Positions 1 to 7,230 of a stretch of DNA of 13,312 bases are shown here, piece by piece. The notes below the pieces were generated by a model. The model made no database searches, was not told where the DNA came from, and saw only the letters and a program-made list of their open reading frames with translations. The DNA lies in assembly GCA_020723725.1 (NCBI GenBank), contig DYIG01000030.1, positions 1 through 13,312 on the forward strand. Reading direction: 5' to 3'. The position numbers were made by a program, and so were the translations under genes. Every line of letters starts with the position of its first letter. Within the stretch, counting starts at the first letter, position 1. This DNA is from Thermaerobacter marianensis. Lineage in GTDB: Bacteria > Bacillota > Sulfobacillia > DYIH01 > DYIG01.

Positions 1-1
1 C

Positions 2-1522
2 TGGGATGCCCTGGGGTTTGACGGCAAGGTGGTGTCCTTTGATGAGAATTGTGTCGGTTGCTGGCGTTGCGTGGCCGTGTGTCCCACATACGCCATACGG
101 ATTGAGCGCTGGCCCGATATGTTCCGGGAGAATCACAACTGGACTCGCTTCATGATGAACAACGTCAGGAAGCAGGCTGCCTCCGGCGGCAAGCTTCTGA
201 CCGGAGCGGGCAATGACAAGCCCTTCACGGTTTACTGGGATAGACTCCTGATTGATGCCTGTCAGGTTACCAACCCGTCTATTGACCCTCTCAGGGAGCC
301 TATGGAGCTCAAGACATACATTGGGGCCAAGCCGGACAGCGTAGATATTCACCGTCTTACCGAACTCATTGAGGAGCGGATTGTGGACGAGGATAGTGAC
401 CCTGGCGAAAAGCCGTCAAGCAAGAATGGCAGCATCGATATTCAGGTCTTAGAAGCGTCCCGGGAAACGGAAATACAGATTGAGCTCGGCATGAGTCCAC
501 AACTCAAGCTGGAAACCCCGATCATGTTTGCGGCCATGTCCTATGGCGCCATTAGTCTCAACGTGCAGAAGGCTATAGCCCGTGCCGCCAAGGAAACTGG
601 AACCTACTGGAACACTGGCGAGGGTGGTATGCACGCTGACCATCACCCCTATGCCGATCACGCCATTGTTCAGTGTGCCTCCGGGCGGTTTGGCGTCGAT
701 ACGGAGTACCTTAATCGGTCTGCGGCGGTGGAGATTAAGATTGGCCAGGGCGCCAAACCAGGTATAGGCGGCCACCTCCCGGGTGAAAAGGTAACGGCTG
801 AGATAGCCAGCACCCGTCTCATTCCAGAGGGCTCGGATGCTATTTCTCCAGCGCCTCACCATGACATCTATTCCATTGAAGACCTCCGGCAATTGATCTA
901 CGCCCTCAAGGAGGGCACCAGATATACCAAGCCGGTTTTTGTAAAGATCTCGGCTGTGCATAACGTTGCTGCCATAGCCAGCGGTGTTGTCAGGGCCGGT
1001 GCTGACGCAGTTGTCATTGACGGTTTCCGGGGAGGCACCGGGGCCGCGCCGACAATGATTCGTGACAATGTCGGTATCCCCATCGAGTTGGCCACCGCAG
1101 CGGTGGATTCAAGGCTGCGGAAGGAAGGTATTCGCAACCGCTCCGCGCTTATTGTCAGTGGTTCGATCAGGTGTAGCATGGATGTCGTAAAGGCCGTCGC
1201 TCTTGGGGCTGATGCGGTATATATCGGTACGGCGGCCCTCGTTGCGGTGGGTTGCACCATGTGTCAGCAGTGCCATCGCGGCAAGTGCGCCTGGGGTATT
1301 ACCACCCAGCGCCCTGATCTGGTAAGGCGTGTCGATCCTGATGAGGGCGCAAAGCTTCTTATTAACCTAATCCGTGCCTGGAGCGGGGAGATAAAGGAAA
1401 CACTGGGCCTGCTGGGGATAAATTCGCTCGATAGCCTGCGTGGAAACAGGGATCGCCTCCGCGCAGTGGATCTCGATCAGGTTGCCATGGATATACTGGG
1501 TGTTAAACCCGCCGGGAGGTAA
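2..1522 (+). CDS. gltB: Glutamate synthase, FMN/3Fe-4S synthase subunit with N-terminal ferredoxin domain (5' partial)
   Basis: This is the central domain of glutamate synthase, which converts 2-oxoglutarate plus ammonia (delivered from glutamine by a separate amidotransferase) to glutamate in the cytoplasm. Counting from a GTG at 29, a ferredoxin motif CxxCxxCxxxCP lies at residues 8-18, the FMN-barrel segments SYGAIS and GGTGAAP follow, and C409-x5-C415-x4-C420 matches the 3Fe-4S cysteine spacing of GltS enzymes exactly. The frame stays open upstream of 29 to base 2 (reading WDALGFDGK), so the true start probably lies outside the window and an earlier iron-sulfur motif may be missing. It is followed after 5 bases by the GXGXG subunit gene. 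This is the split, archaeal-type arrangement, in which amidotransferase, synthase and GXGXG parts are separate genes. The family is certain; the exact start is not. Confidence 0.93.
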   Translation, partial: WDALGFDGKVVSFDENCVGCWRCVAVCPTYAIRIERWPDMFRENHNWTRFMMNNVRKQAASGGKLLTGAGNDKPFTVYWDRLLIDACQVTNPSIDPLREPMELKTYIGAKPDSVDIHRLTELIEERIVDEDSDPGEKPSSKNGSIDIQVLEASRETEIQIELGMSPQLKLETPIMFAAMSYGAISLNVQKAIARAAKETGTYWNTGEGGMHADHHPYADHAIVQCASGRFGVDTEYLNRSAAVEIKIGQGAKPGIGGHLPGEKVTAEIASTRLIPEGSDAISPAPHHDIYSIEDLRQLIYALKEGTRYTKPVFVKISAVHNVAAIASGVVRAGADAVVIDGFRGGTGAAPTMIRDNVGIPIELATAAVDSRLRKEGIRNRSALIVSGSIRCSMDVVKAVALGADAVYIGTAALVAVGCTMCQQCHRGKCAWGITTQRPDLVRRVDPDEGAKLLINLIRAWSGEIKETLGLLGINSLDSLRGNRDRLRAVDLDQVAMDILGVKPAGR

Positions 1523-1527
1523 GAGGG

Positions 1528-2355
1528 GTGTCAGTGGAAGCACGCAGTTCTGAACGCGCCAATTCCTTGACGATTGACGCTACCGGTTACCACTATAAGG
1601 ATCTCAATGAGGAGGTCCACCGGGCTGCAGCACGCGGTGTCAAGACGATTCAGTTGGATAACGTCAACGGCCAGCGTTACATTTGTGGCGGCCTGAACGC
1701 CAATGTTTCAGTCCGGATAAACGGCACCCCTGGGAATGATCTCGGGGTATTCATGGACGGACCAAATATCGATGTCTTTGGGAATGCCCAGGACTGTACT
1801 GGCAATACGATGAACTCCGGGCGGATTGTCGTACACGGCAATGCCGGGCAGATAGTTGGACTCTCCATGCGCGGTGGCAGTATATTCATCCGCGGGAGTG
1901 TGGGTTACCGTTCGGGCATTCACATGAAGGGTTACAGGGACAAAGTGCCCGTGCTGGTCATCGGCGGCCAGGCTGGCGCTTTCTTAGGGGAATACATGGC
2001 CGGAGGGCGCATCTACGTCCTTGGTTTGACGATGCCGGAGTCGTGTCCGTTACCTTCAAATGAGCAAGCCATGGGGGTACGTGTGCCTTCCCGTTGCAGG
2101 TCGCTTGTTGGCATGTATACCGGAACCGGTATGCATGGAGGGGCCATCTATGTCCGCGGAGAGGTGGACCCGTTCCTGGTTGGCAAGGAAGTGGCGATTC
2201 TCCCGCCCGACGAGGAGGATCTGGCCATTATGAAGGCGGACCTGCGTGAGTATGCCAACTGCTTTGGCCTCAACGCCGACTATATCATGTCGGTTCCTTT
2301 CACTAAGCTGATACCCCGCTCGCACAGGCCCTACGGGAAGTTTTACGCCTACTGA
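1528..2355 (+). CDS. Glutamate synthase GXGXG-domain subunit (C-terminal alpha-subunit domain)
   Basis: The 275-residue protein matches the C-terminal GXGXG right-handed helix domain of glutamate synthase, a structural domain also found in FwdC/FmdC. The repeating turns are visible as NAGQIVGLSMRGGSIFIRG, AGAFLGEYMAGGRIYVLG and TGTGMHGGAIYVRG. In single-chain GltS this domain packs between the amidotransferase and synthase domains; as a separate subunit it should do the same in a complex. The GTG start at 1528 is supported by a GGGAGGT ribosome binding site about 9 bases upstream, which overlaps the end of the preceding gene. It is the last gene of the operon, because the next genes run in the opposite direction. 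Confidence 0.92.
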   Translation: MSVEARSSERANSLTIDATGYHYKDLNEEVHRAAARGVKTIQLDNVNGQRYICGGLNANVSVRINGTPGNDLGVFMDGPNIDVFGNAQDCTGNTMNSGRIVVHGNAGQIVGLSMRGGSIFIRGSVGYRSGIHMKGYRDKVPVLVIGGQAGAFLGEYMAGGRIYVLGLTMPESCPLPSNEQAMGVRVPSRCRSLVGMYTGTGMHGGAIYVRGEVDPFLVGKEVAILPPDEEDLAIMKADLREYANCFGLNADYIMSVPFTKLIPRSHRPYGKFYAY

Positions 2356-2415
2356 GGAGCAGGTGACGAATAGCAGCCTCCACCGGTTTCGGGGGCATGC
2401 CGGAGTAACAAAATG

Positions 2416-2450
2416 CCGCCCCGGCTTCCGAGGATTAGAAGCCGGGGCGG
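2416..2450 (-). terminator. Strong hairpin terminator between convergent operons
   Basis: A perfect 13-bp GC-rich inverted repeat (CCGCCCCGGCTTC at 2416-2428 with its complement at 2438-2450) encloses a 9-base loop. Read on the minus strand the stem is followed by CATTTTGTTAC, a T-rich tract typical of an intrinsic terminator, so it should end the cytochrome oxidase transcript. On the plus strand no T-run follows, so for the glutamate synthase operon it could act only as a weaker or factor-assisted terminator or as an RNA-stabilising stem. Confidence 0.85.
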
Positions 2451-2483
2451 TGCAGGATGGTATTCCGACTTTGCCGCGGTATA

Positions 2484-2714
2484 TTAACGCCATTGAGGTG
2501 GCACTTTCATCCCGATGATAAAAATATAATAGAATCCCCATATGGCGAAACCGATGTAGAGTGCGATCAACCATGCGGGTACAGGTGCATGACCTTCACT
2601 AGGTACTTCATCATTCTCTTTCGACGTTTCATATAGATTGCCGGAAAAGTCAACCTGGGGTGTTTCCCTAGTATCCGGCTGGATGGGATCAGGTGTGTTA
2701 ACCGTATTACTCAT
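2484..2714 (-). CDS. Small single-helix membrane protein of the cbb3 oxidase operon (CcoP-anchor-like)
   Basis: The predicted protein has 76 residues: an acidic, proline-rich N-terminal half, then one transmembrane helix (about residues 46-68, PAWLIALYIGFAIWGFYYIF) and a short tail. The ATG at 2714 has an AGGGGG ribosome binding site 8 bases upstream and overlaps the stop of the preceding small gene as ATGAGTAA, so translation is probably coupled. An upstream in-frame start at 2783 is less likely, because it would run through the whole end of that gene. The helix, preceded by VPAW, resembles the N-terminal membrane anchor of CcoP/FixP, but there is no CxxCH heme motif and no cytochrome domain. 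It is the last gene of the ccoNO operon and is followed by the hairpin at 2416-2450. A structural role in the oxidase is inferred from position. Confidence 0.75.
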   Translation of the reverse strand: MSNTVNTPDPIQPDTRETPQVDFSGNLYETSKENDEVPSEGHAPVPAWLIALYIGFAIWGFYYIFIIGMKVPPQWR

Positions 2715-2886
2715 CAGTCTGGCCCCCTTTATTCCTGTTGGTTTCAAACATCTCCAAGGCGACATTTTCCCCGGAGCGCCCAATGAGCTTGCCCCAGTAT
2801 ATGAAGCTCCAGCCGATGGTAAGGGCTAACAGGAAACCAACCAGTATCATTAGCGAACTTGTAAAGTTGGAATGCATAGGATGCAT
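2707..2886 (-). CDS. 59-residue single-helix membrane protein, CcoQ/FixQ-like by position
   Basis: This is a short gene that length cut-offs would miss. From the ATG at 2886 it encodes 59 residues beginning MHPMHSNFTSSLMILVGFLL, with one transmembrane helix at about residues 10-31 and a polar tail ending GGQTDE. A strong GGAGGG ribosome binding site lies 9 bases upstream, directly after the ccoO stop. Its stop overlaps the next start by 8 bases (ATGAGTAA). An in-frame ATG three codons later is an alternative start. The size, topology and slot between ccoO and the last operon gene match CcoQ/FixQ, the small cbb3 subunit. The sequence itself is too short and diverged for me to claim homology. 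Confidence 0.72.
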   Translation of the reverse strand: MHPMHSNFTSSLMILVGFLLALTIGWSFIYWGKLIGRSGENVALEMFETNRNKGGQTDE

Positions 2887-2904
2887 TCTATTCCGCCCTC
2901 CTTG

Positions 2905-3399
2905 TTATGGTTTCCTGCTCATAATGAATTCTGCCAGGGCCAGCAATTCATCCTCTGGCAGGTGATCGTAGGAAGGCATATTGGAATACGGTACAAATTT
3001 TCTAGGGTCTTTCAGGTGCTCGACCTGTCGTTCAACCGAAATACCCCTACTGCCTACCCACATTAAATCCGGACCATTTCTCTGAGTGCCCCAGAGTGCG
3101 GGCCACATATATACGTAGTCGCCTGGTTTTGAGACCAGTTCCTTATTCCCGCCCGCCCACAGTTTCACATCCGATTCTGTACGGCGGACCTGCATAGAGT
3201 GGCAGTACCAACATCCCTCCCTTTTATATATGGCGAACCCTTTCTCTTCCGTGGCGGACATTGGTCTTGCCCGTGATGAAGGTTTATATAACGATTCATC
3301 CATGAGTGGCAGGATCACAGTAAGATTTACACCAATTAAAAGAATGGTCAGCAGGATGCCGCCGATTAGATAAGCCACGTTATCTGATAGCCTGTTCAT
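2905..3399 (-). CDS. ccoO: cbb3-type cytochrome c oxidase subunit II, monoheme cytochrome c
   Basis: CcoO is the membrane-anchored monoheme c-type cytochrome that passes electrons to the CcoN catalytic subunit on the outer face of the membrane. From the ATG at 3399 the protein has 164 residues: one N-terminal transmembrane helix (about 10-31), a heme motif CWYCH (C63, C66, H67) and a likely axial methionine M141 in NMPSY. The segment NGPDLMWVG is typical of the family. The ATG at 3399 is preferred over a GTG at 3408, because the AGGAGGG site lies 8 bases before the ATG and overlaps the GTG. That site also overlaps the ccoN stop, indicating tight operon organisation. The protein is somewhat shorter than typical proteobacterial CcoO (about 200 residues). 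Confidence 0.93.
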   Translation of the reverse strand: MNRLSDNVAYLIGGILLTILLIGVNLTVILPLMDESLYKPSSRARPMSATEEKGFAIYKREGCWYCHSMQVRRTESDVKLWAGGNKELVSKPGDYVYMWPALWGTQRNGPDLMWVGSRGISVERQVEHLKDPRKFVPYSNMPSYDHLPEDELLALAEFIMSRKP

Positions 3400-3414
3400 T
3401 ATTTTCACCCTCCT

Positions 3415-4833
3415 TTAGCCAGCGGCCCGGGCTGGGACCTGCGTTGTAGTTTGTTTCTGGGTCTTTGCCGAGCGAAGGGTGTGGTAGAGGTTGTATACCA
3501 TAACTACCTGGCCGATGATTATCACCGCACCGCTTATTGCCCGGATGATGTTATAGGTCATCAAGGGAGCTATGCTGGAGTAAAAAGAACCGCCATGGAC
3601 CCACATGGTTCCCTGCATAACACCCGCAAAGCGAAGGGCCATGGTCATGGCGATAACCCCGAGTGCTGTCAGCCAGAAGTGCCAATGAGCCAGGCGCTGG
3701 CTGTAAATCATACGGCCGGTAAGGCGAGGCAGGCCCCAGTATATAAAGGCCCAGGCAAAGAATGAGAATGCCCCGAGCACGGGTGTATGCGCATGGCCGA
3801 CTACCCAGTACGTGAAGTGGATGATATCTTGCATAGTCCTGAGGGCGTGAAGGGGGCCTTCTATACAGGTGATAAAGTAGAAGATAGCGCCCAGGAAGAG
3901 GAACTTGCCTGGCACACTGGTTAGGATGCGTCCCCAGCCACCAGCCTGCATGGTTTTATACCAGTTGTAAAGAACGGTCCAAACCGCGAATATCAGGAGA
4001 ATACCCCCGGCTATCGACACGGATTCCAGCCAGTAAGGGATCGGTCCGAGGATCAAGTGATGAACGCCGATAGGGGGATAACCGATGGCCAGCAGCCAGA
4101 AGCCGGCCATGGAAACCCTGTGACCATAAATAGGCTTGCCGGCAACCAGTGGTATAAGGTAATAGGCCACAGCAAGTCCGGCCGGGGTGAATATCATACC
4201 TACCGCGTTGTGGATGTAGAAAGATGTTGCTATAGCGTCACTGATACCCTGATAGGCGCCATTGTGCCACGGGTCCCATATTTTATTTCCTATTACATAT
4301 ACCACTGCTCCCCAGAGCAGGCTGGCCATTACATACCACAGGCTGACATACATCTGTTTATCCTTGCGACGGGCGATGGTACCAAAGATGTTAATGGACT
4401 GCAGTACAAAGATGACCACGATCAGCATGTCTAGAGACCAAGGGAGTTCGGCATACTCTTTGCCTTGGTTTTCCCCGGCAAGGAGTGCCATTGCGGCCCA
4501 TACTATGGCGATATTGAACAGCACAAGGGTCAAATTACCGATGGGCTCGCTGTATAACCGTGTGCGACAGAGTTTCGGGACGATGTACAAATGAGCGCCG
4601 AAAGTGGCCATGAGCAGCCATCCGAAGAGGGCCCCGTTGGTATGCAGGGGCCTTAGTCGCCCGAAGGTTGTAATCCCTCGCAACGACTCAGGCAGTATAT
4701 TACGCAGGATGTCTGGAAAGGCTAATTGCAGGCCTGCGATTAGGCCCACAAACATTGCGACAACGAGCCACACCGTTGCCGATATAAGGAAATTACGAGT
4801 AGCACTGCCTTCTTCTTTCCAGACTTGAGGCAT
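3415..4833 (-). CDS. ccoN: cbb3-type cytochrome c oxidase subunit I (catalytic, heme b / heme b3-CuB)
   Basis: This is the polytopic catalytic subunit of a C-family heme-copper oxidase, which reduces oxygen to water. Numbering from the ATG at 4833 (472 residues), expected ligands are present: H64 in RPLHTNGALFGW for low-spin heme b; H208 in YIHNAVG plus H258/H259 in GVHHL for CuB; and H347/H349 in GHAH for heme b3 and heme b. Y252 lies six residues before the HH pair, where cbb3 enzymes carry the tyrosine cross-linked to the helix-VI histidine. This argues for an oxidase rather than a NorB-type nitric oxide reductase. The ATG at 4833 is 6 bases after an AGGAGGG site; the ATG at 4839 abuts that site and is less likely. 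It is first in the operon, followed by ccoO and two small membrane proteins. Confidence 0.95.
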   Translation of the reverse strand: MPQVWKEEGSATRNFLISATVWLVVAMFVGLIAGLQLAFPDILRNILPESLRGITTFGRLRPLHTNGALFGWLLMATFGAHLYIVPKLCRTRLYSEPIGNLTLVLFNIAIVWAAMALLAGENQGKEYAELPWSLDMLIVVIFVLQSINIFGTIARRKDKQMYVSLWYVMASLLWGAVVYVIGNKIWDPWHNGAYQGISDAIATSFYIHNAVGMIFTPAGLAVAYYLIPLVAGKPIYGHRVSMAGFWLLAIGYPPIGVHHLILGPIPYWLESVSIAGGILLIFAVWTVLYNWYKTMQAGGWGRILTSVPGKFLFLGAIFYFITCIEGPLHALRTMQDIIHFTYWVVGHAHTPVLGAFSFFAWAFIYWGLPRLTGRMIYSQRLAHWHFWLTALGVIAMTMALRFAGVMQGTMWVHGGSFYSSIAPLMTYNIIRAISGAVIIIGQVVMVYNLYHTLRSAKTQKQTTTQVPARAAG

Positions 4834-4895
4834 CTTCATCCCTCCTAGAGTGTGAGATAGTTACAATTTCTGGTTGCTGCGGGTTGATTAAATCA

Positions 4896-4921
4896 TGCTT
4901 AAAAACCCCCTTTAATAAGCA
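4896..4921 (-). promoter_or_regulatory. Possible leader hairpin upstream of ccoN
   Basis: TGCTTA (4896-4901) and TAAGCA (4916-4921) form a 6-bp inverted repeat around an AT-rich loop with a run of five C (G on the minus strand). If transcription starts just below the candidate -10 at 4934-4939, this stem would lie near the 5' end of the cco leader. It is short and could be chance in AT-rich sequence. Confidence 0.3.
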
Positions 4922-4933
4922 GTATTATTTAAT

Positions 4934-4961
4934 ATTGTATTACTGCCAGTAAACGGAACAA
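4934..4961 (-). promoter_or_regulatory. Candidate promoter of the cco operon
   Basis: On the minus strand TTGTTC (4961-4956) and TACAAT (4939-4934) are separated by 16 bases. The -10 matches the sigma-A consensus in five of six positions; the -35 matches only the TTG, suggesting dependence on an activator. The predicted start near 4927 leaves a leader of about 90 bases before ccoN. The region is clearly AT-rich compared with the coding sequence on both sides. Confidence 0.45.
4940..4952. promoter_or_regulatory. Operator-like palindrome inside the cco promoter
   Basis: TTACTGCCAGTAA is a perfect inverted repeat of 6-bp arms around one central base. It fills most of the spacer between the candidate -35 and -10 of the cco promoter, where a bound protein would block RNA polymerase or, for a MerR-type activator, distort the spacer. 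No regulator gene is next to it, so the binding protein is unknown. Confidence 0.4.
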
Positions 4962-5127
4962 TTTAATAATAAGTATCTGAGAATAAAATATATGCGTCAA
5001 TAGCGTATATTTGTCATACTCTGCGCTATCAAGGTGACATTGTGCGCTGGCGGGGCGATCAACAATTTAATAGGCCGAGAGGGAGTGAGTGCAGCCAGAG
5101 AGCATAGAGATTATTTGGTGATGTGTT

Positions 5128-5448
5128 TTGGCTCCAGGTCCGAAAGAAGGTGACATCATCACCTTTCAAGCCCAGGGTGACAACCGCCTGTTTCGCATCA
5201 TGTCCATAGACGGGGACATGGCCAGGCTTGTTTGCCCCTGTTGCGGGCTTGAAGGCGGCGCCCTCGTTACGGAACTGGAACCGGTTTCCCGCGAACGGCT
5301 CCTTGCGGCAATGGGGCTCCAGGAGTCAGCGGGTGAAACGTCCCGAGGTTTAGCAAAGCGGGCATCCAAGGGATCGGCGGCGAAGGGGAAAAAGAAATCC
5401 GCCTCATCAGGCCGGGGGCGTGAGACCAAGAAGACGAAGGGCCGCTGA
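5128..5448 (+). CDS. Small basic protein with CPCCG motif, unknown function
   Basis: This 106-residue protein is not recognised. Residues 6-53 look like a small folded beta-rich domain (EGDIITFQAQGDNRLFRI then MARLVCPCCGLEGG) with three close cysteines, C36, C38 and C39, that could bind a metal together with other ligands. From about residue 70 the chain is rich in Lys, Arg, Ser and Gly, a tail often seen in nucleic-acid-binding proteins. The TTG at 5128 is the only usable start in this frame before a stop at 5119-5121, and no good ribosome binding site precedes it, so the start is uncertain. Its last 42 bases overlap the 3' end of the convergent rqcH gene. It could still be a non-coding frame, but the composition of the first 60 residues is protein-like. 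Confidence 0.6.
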   Translation: MAPGPKEGDIITFQAQGDNRLFRIMSIDGDMARLVCPCCGLEGGALVTELEPVSRERLLAAMGLQESAGETSRGLAKRASKGSAAKGKKKSASSGRGRETKKTKGR

Positions 5449-7230
5449 CGGGTCCACCGAAATACTGCGGTAATCGGTGTAGGTGACCATCCCCGGTTTG
5501 GCGCCTCTGGGCTTGTGTACGTGTTTGCGGAGGGTGTAATCGACTTCCACCTTGGTGGCGTGGCGCCCCTTGCTGTAATAGGCGGCCAGGGTAGCGGCCT
5601 CCAGCAGGGTCTTCTCAGATATGTCTTCCAGGTTCTTGGGATGATAAGGCAGCGTTACTATGACGTGAGACCCCGGTATTCCCTTGGCATGAAGCCAGAG
5701 GTCCCCAGGGGAAGCCAGGCGCAGGGTGAGGTAGTCGTTTTGCTTATTGTTCTTGCCCACCATGATCTTGAGGTTTTCTGACGACTGGACTGTAAGGAAC
5801 CCGGGCGATACCCGTTCCCCGCCGGTTTGTTTCGATACTCCTTTGCGTCTCCGGGCCTGCTTGCCTGGTTTTGTCTTTAGGGGCCGGTCGGCACGCAGGA
5901 ACCCGCTTTCCCGGAGTTCCTCGCGGATACCCCTCAGGTCGCTGAGCGTCTCCGCGGTTTCCAGCGAGGCCTCTACCGTTTCCAGGTAGGCTATTTCATC
6001 CCGGGTCTGCCTCACTTTTTCCGCGGCGGCGTCACCGACCCGGCGGGCGCGTGAGTACTTCTTGAAATAGGCCTGGGCGTTTGCCACCGGTGAGAGTGCC
6101 GGATCGAGTGCGACCTTCCTGGTACCCTGGTCTGGGTTGTAATAATCCGTCAATTCGACCGACGTATCACCGGGTTCGACTAAGTGGAGCTGTGACATCA
6201 ACAACTCCCCGGCCGTGCGGTACTCTTCAGCGAGGGCCGCTTCCCTTTCCTCCTCTTCCTGGGCAACCAGGCGGCGCCGGGCACGGGAGAGGGCGGTGCT
6301 GACCGCTTGCCTGAGTTGCTGGCGTTCCGATGCCAGCCGCCCCAGCATCTCCGCCTGCCGGAATTCGTCGTCCAGCAAGTGGTTGATTGTAGTGCCACCG
6401 CTAGTGGGTTCCTTCCAGCAGGGGGGCGGTGCGCCTTCCCAAAGGTCACCTGCCAGGCGGCAGAGGGTTGTCGCCAGGAGGTCGAACACGCTTTTGCCGG
6501 CCACTCCGGCGGGCGTTTCCGGTTCAAGGCCTGCCTCCCGGACGATGGCCTTTGCATTTGCCCGGCCTACACCCTCCACGGTTTCCAGGAGGAGGAGCCA
6601 CAAGGGCTTGTCTCCTGCTTCAGACGGACCGGCCTGCAACCCCGACCAGACCCTCTTCAGATCTGTTTCCAAATCGGGGTTCGGCAGACCGTCAGGGGTG
6701 AGCAGAGGCACCTTTCCTGTCGCGGGCGGAGGGATGTAAGACCGGCCCGGCAGCACCTCACGGTAGCGGTTTACAGATGCCGCAAGGCGGCTCATGGCGT
6801 CAATGATACGACCTTCTTGGTTCGTGAGGATGAGGTTGCTGTGTTTACCCATCACCTCAGCTATTAGGACGTATTCTTCTTCCTCTTCGTCCCTCCGGGT
6901 ACGGACGTGAACTCGCAGCACCCTTTCCGTGCCATCCTGTGCGAATTGCGTTATCCGGCCGCCCTCAAGGCGCTTGCGGAGCAGCATGCAAAAGGGAGAG
7001 GGGGTCGGTGGGTTCGCTCGTTTCTGGCAGGTGAGGTGCACCCTGCCGTAAACGGGGTGGGTGGAGATGAGCAGGGTGTGTTCTCGGAGTTCCAGCGTTA
7101 TAAGGTGGGGCTCAGGGTGATAAATGCGGCTGATACGGATACCTTCCAGGCAGGACGCCAGCTCTTTTCTTACGGCATAGAGGGTTATGCCGTCAAAGGA
7201 CGGGTGCTCCTTTTTCCCGTGGCCTTGCAT
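5407..7230 (-). CDS. rqcH: NFACT-family ribosome quality control protein RqcH (FbpA-like)
   Basis: RqcH (the bacterial Rqc2/NEMF homologue) binds obstructed 50S subunits and directs C-terminal alanine tailing of stalled nascent chains; Gram-positive members were earlier called fibronectin-binding protein FbpA. The 607 residues show an NFACT-N domain (SFDGITL at 11-17, PSPFCMLLRK at 77-86, MGKHSNLIL at 127-135, REVLPGRSYIPPP at 157-169), a charged helical coiled-coil region (roughly 290-440) and a C-terminal NFACT-R domain starting near 483 with WLHAKGIPGSH at 512-522. The usual Asp-Arg pair of NFACT-N reads E102-R103 here. The ATG at 7230 directly follows the TAG stop of the upstream gene and has no clear ribosome binding site, so translation is probably coupled. 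It is the last gene of the ccsA operon. Confidence 0.93.
   Translation of the reverse strand: MQGHGKKEHPSFDGITLYAVRKELASCLEGIRISRIYHPEPHLITLELREHTLLISTHPVYGRVHLTCQKRANPPTPSPFCMLLRKRLEGGRITQFAQDGTERVLRVHVRTRRDEEEEEYVLIAEVMGKHSNLILTNQEGRIIDAMSRLAASVNRYREVLPGRSYIPPPATGKVPLLTPDGLPNPDLETDLKRVWSGLQAGPSEAGDKPLWLLLLETVEGVGRANAKAIVREAGLEPETPAGVAGKSVFDLLATTLCRLAGDLWEGAPPPCWKEPTSGGTTINHLLDDEFRQAEMLGRLASERQQLRQAVSTALSRARRRLVAQEEEEREAALAEEYRTAGELLMSQLHLVEPGDTSVELTDYYNPDQGTRKVALDPALSPVANAQAYFKKYSRARRVGDAAAEKVRQTRDEIAYLETVEASLETAETLSDLRGIREELRESGFLRADRPLKTKPGKQARRRKGVSKQTGGERVSPGFLTVQSSENLKIMVGKNNKQNDYLTLRLASPGDLWLHAKGIPGSHVIVTLPYHPKNLEDISEKTLLEAATLAAYYSKGRHATKVEVDYTLRKHVHKPRGAKPGMVTYTDYRSISVDPSAALRLLGLTPPA

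Noticed and set aside
449..961. Long antisense reading frame inside the glutamate synthase gene
   Set aside because: It is fully inside a gene with clear catalytic motifs and has no recognisable domain or ribosome binding site.
4884..4896. TTGATTAAATCAT, resembling an FNR/CRP site upstream of ccoN
   Set aside because: The half-sites are separated by 3 rather than 4 bases, and the site lies downstream of the candidate start point, where an activator would not work.
4998..5030. ATAGCG...CGCTAT inverted repeat in the gap upstream of the CPCCG gene
   Set aside because: Six-base arms around an 18-base loop in AT-rich DNA are too weak to call a regulatory site.
6215..6867. Long plus-strand frames opposite rqcH
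   Set aside because: They are Arg/Pro/Ser-rich shadow frames of a GC-rich coding sequence whose other strand encodes the full NFACT protein.
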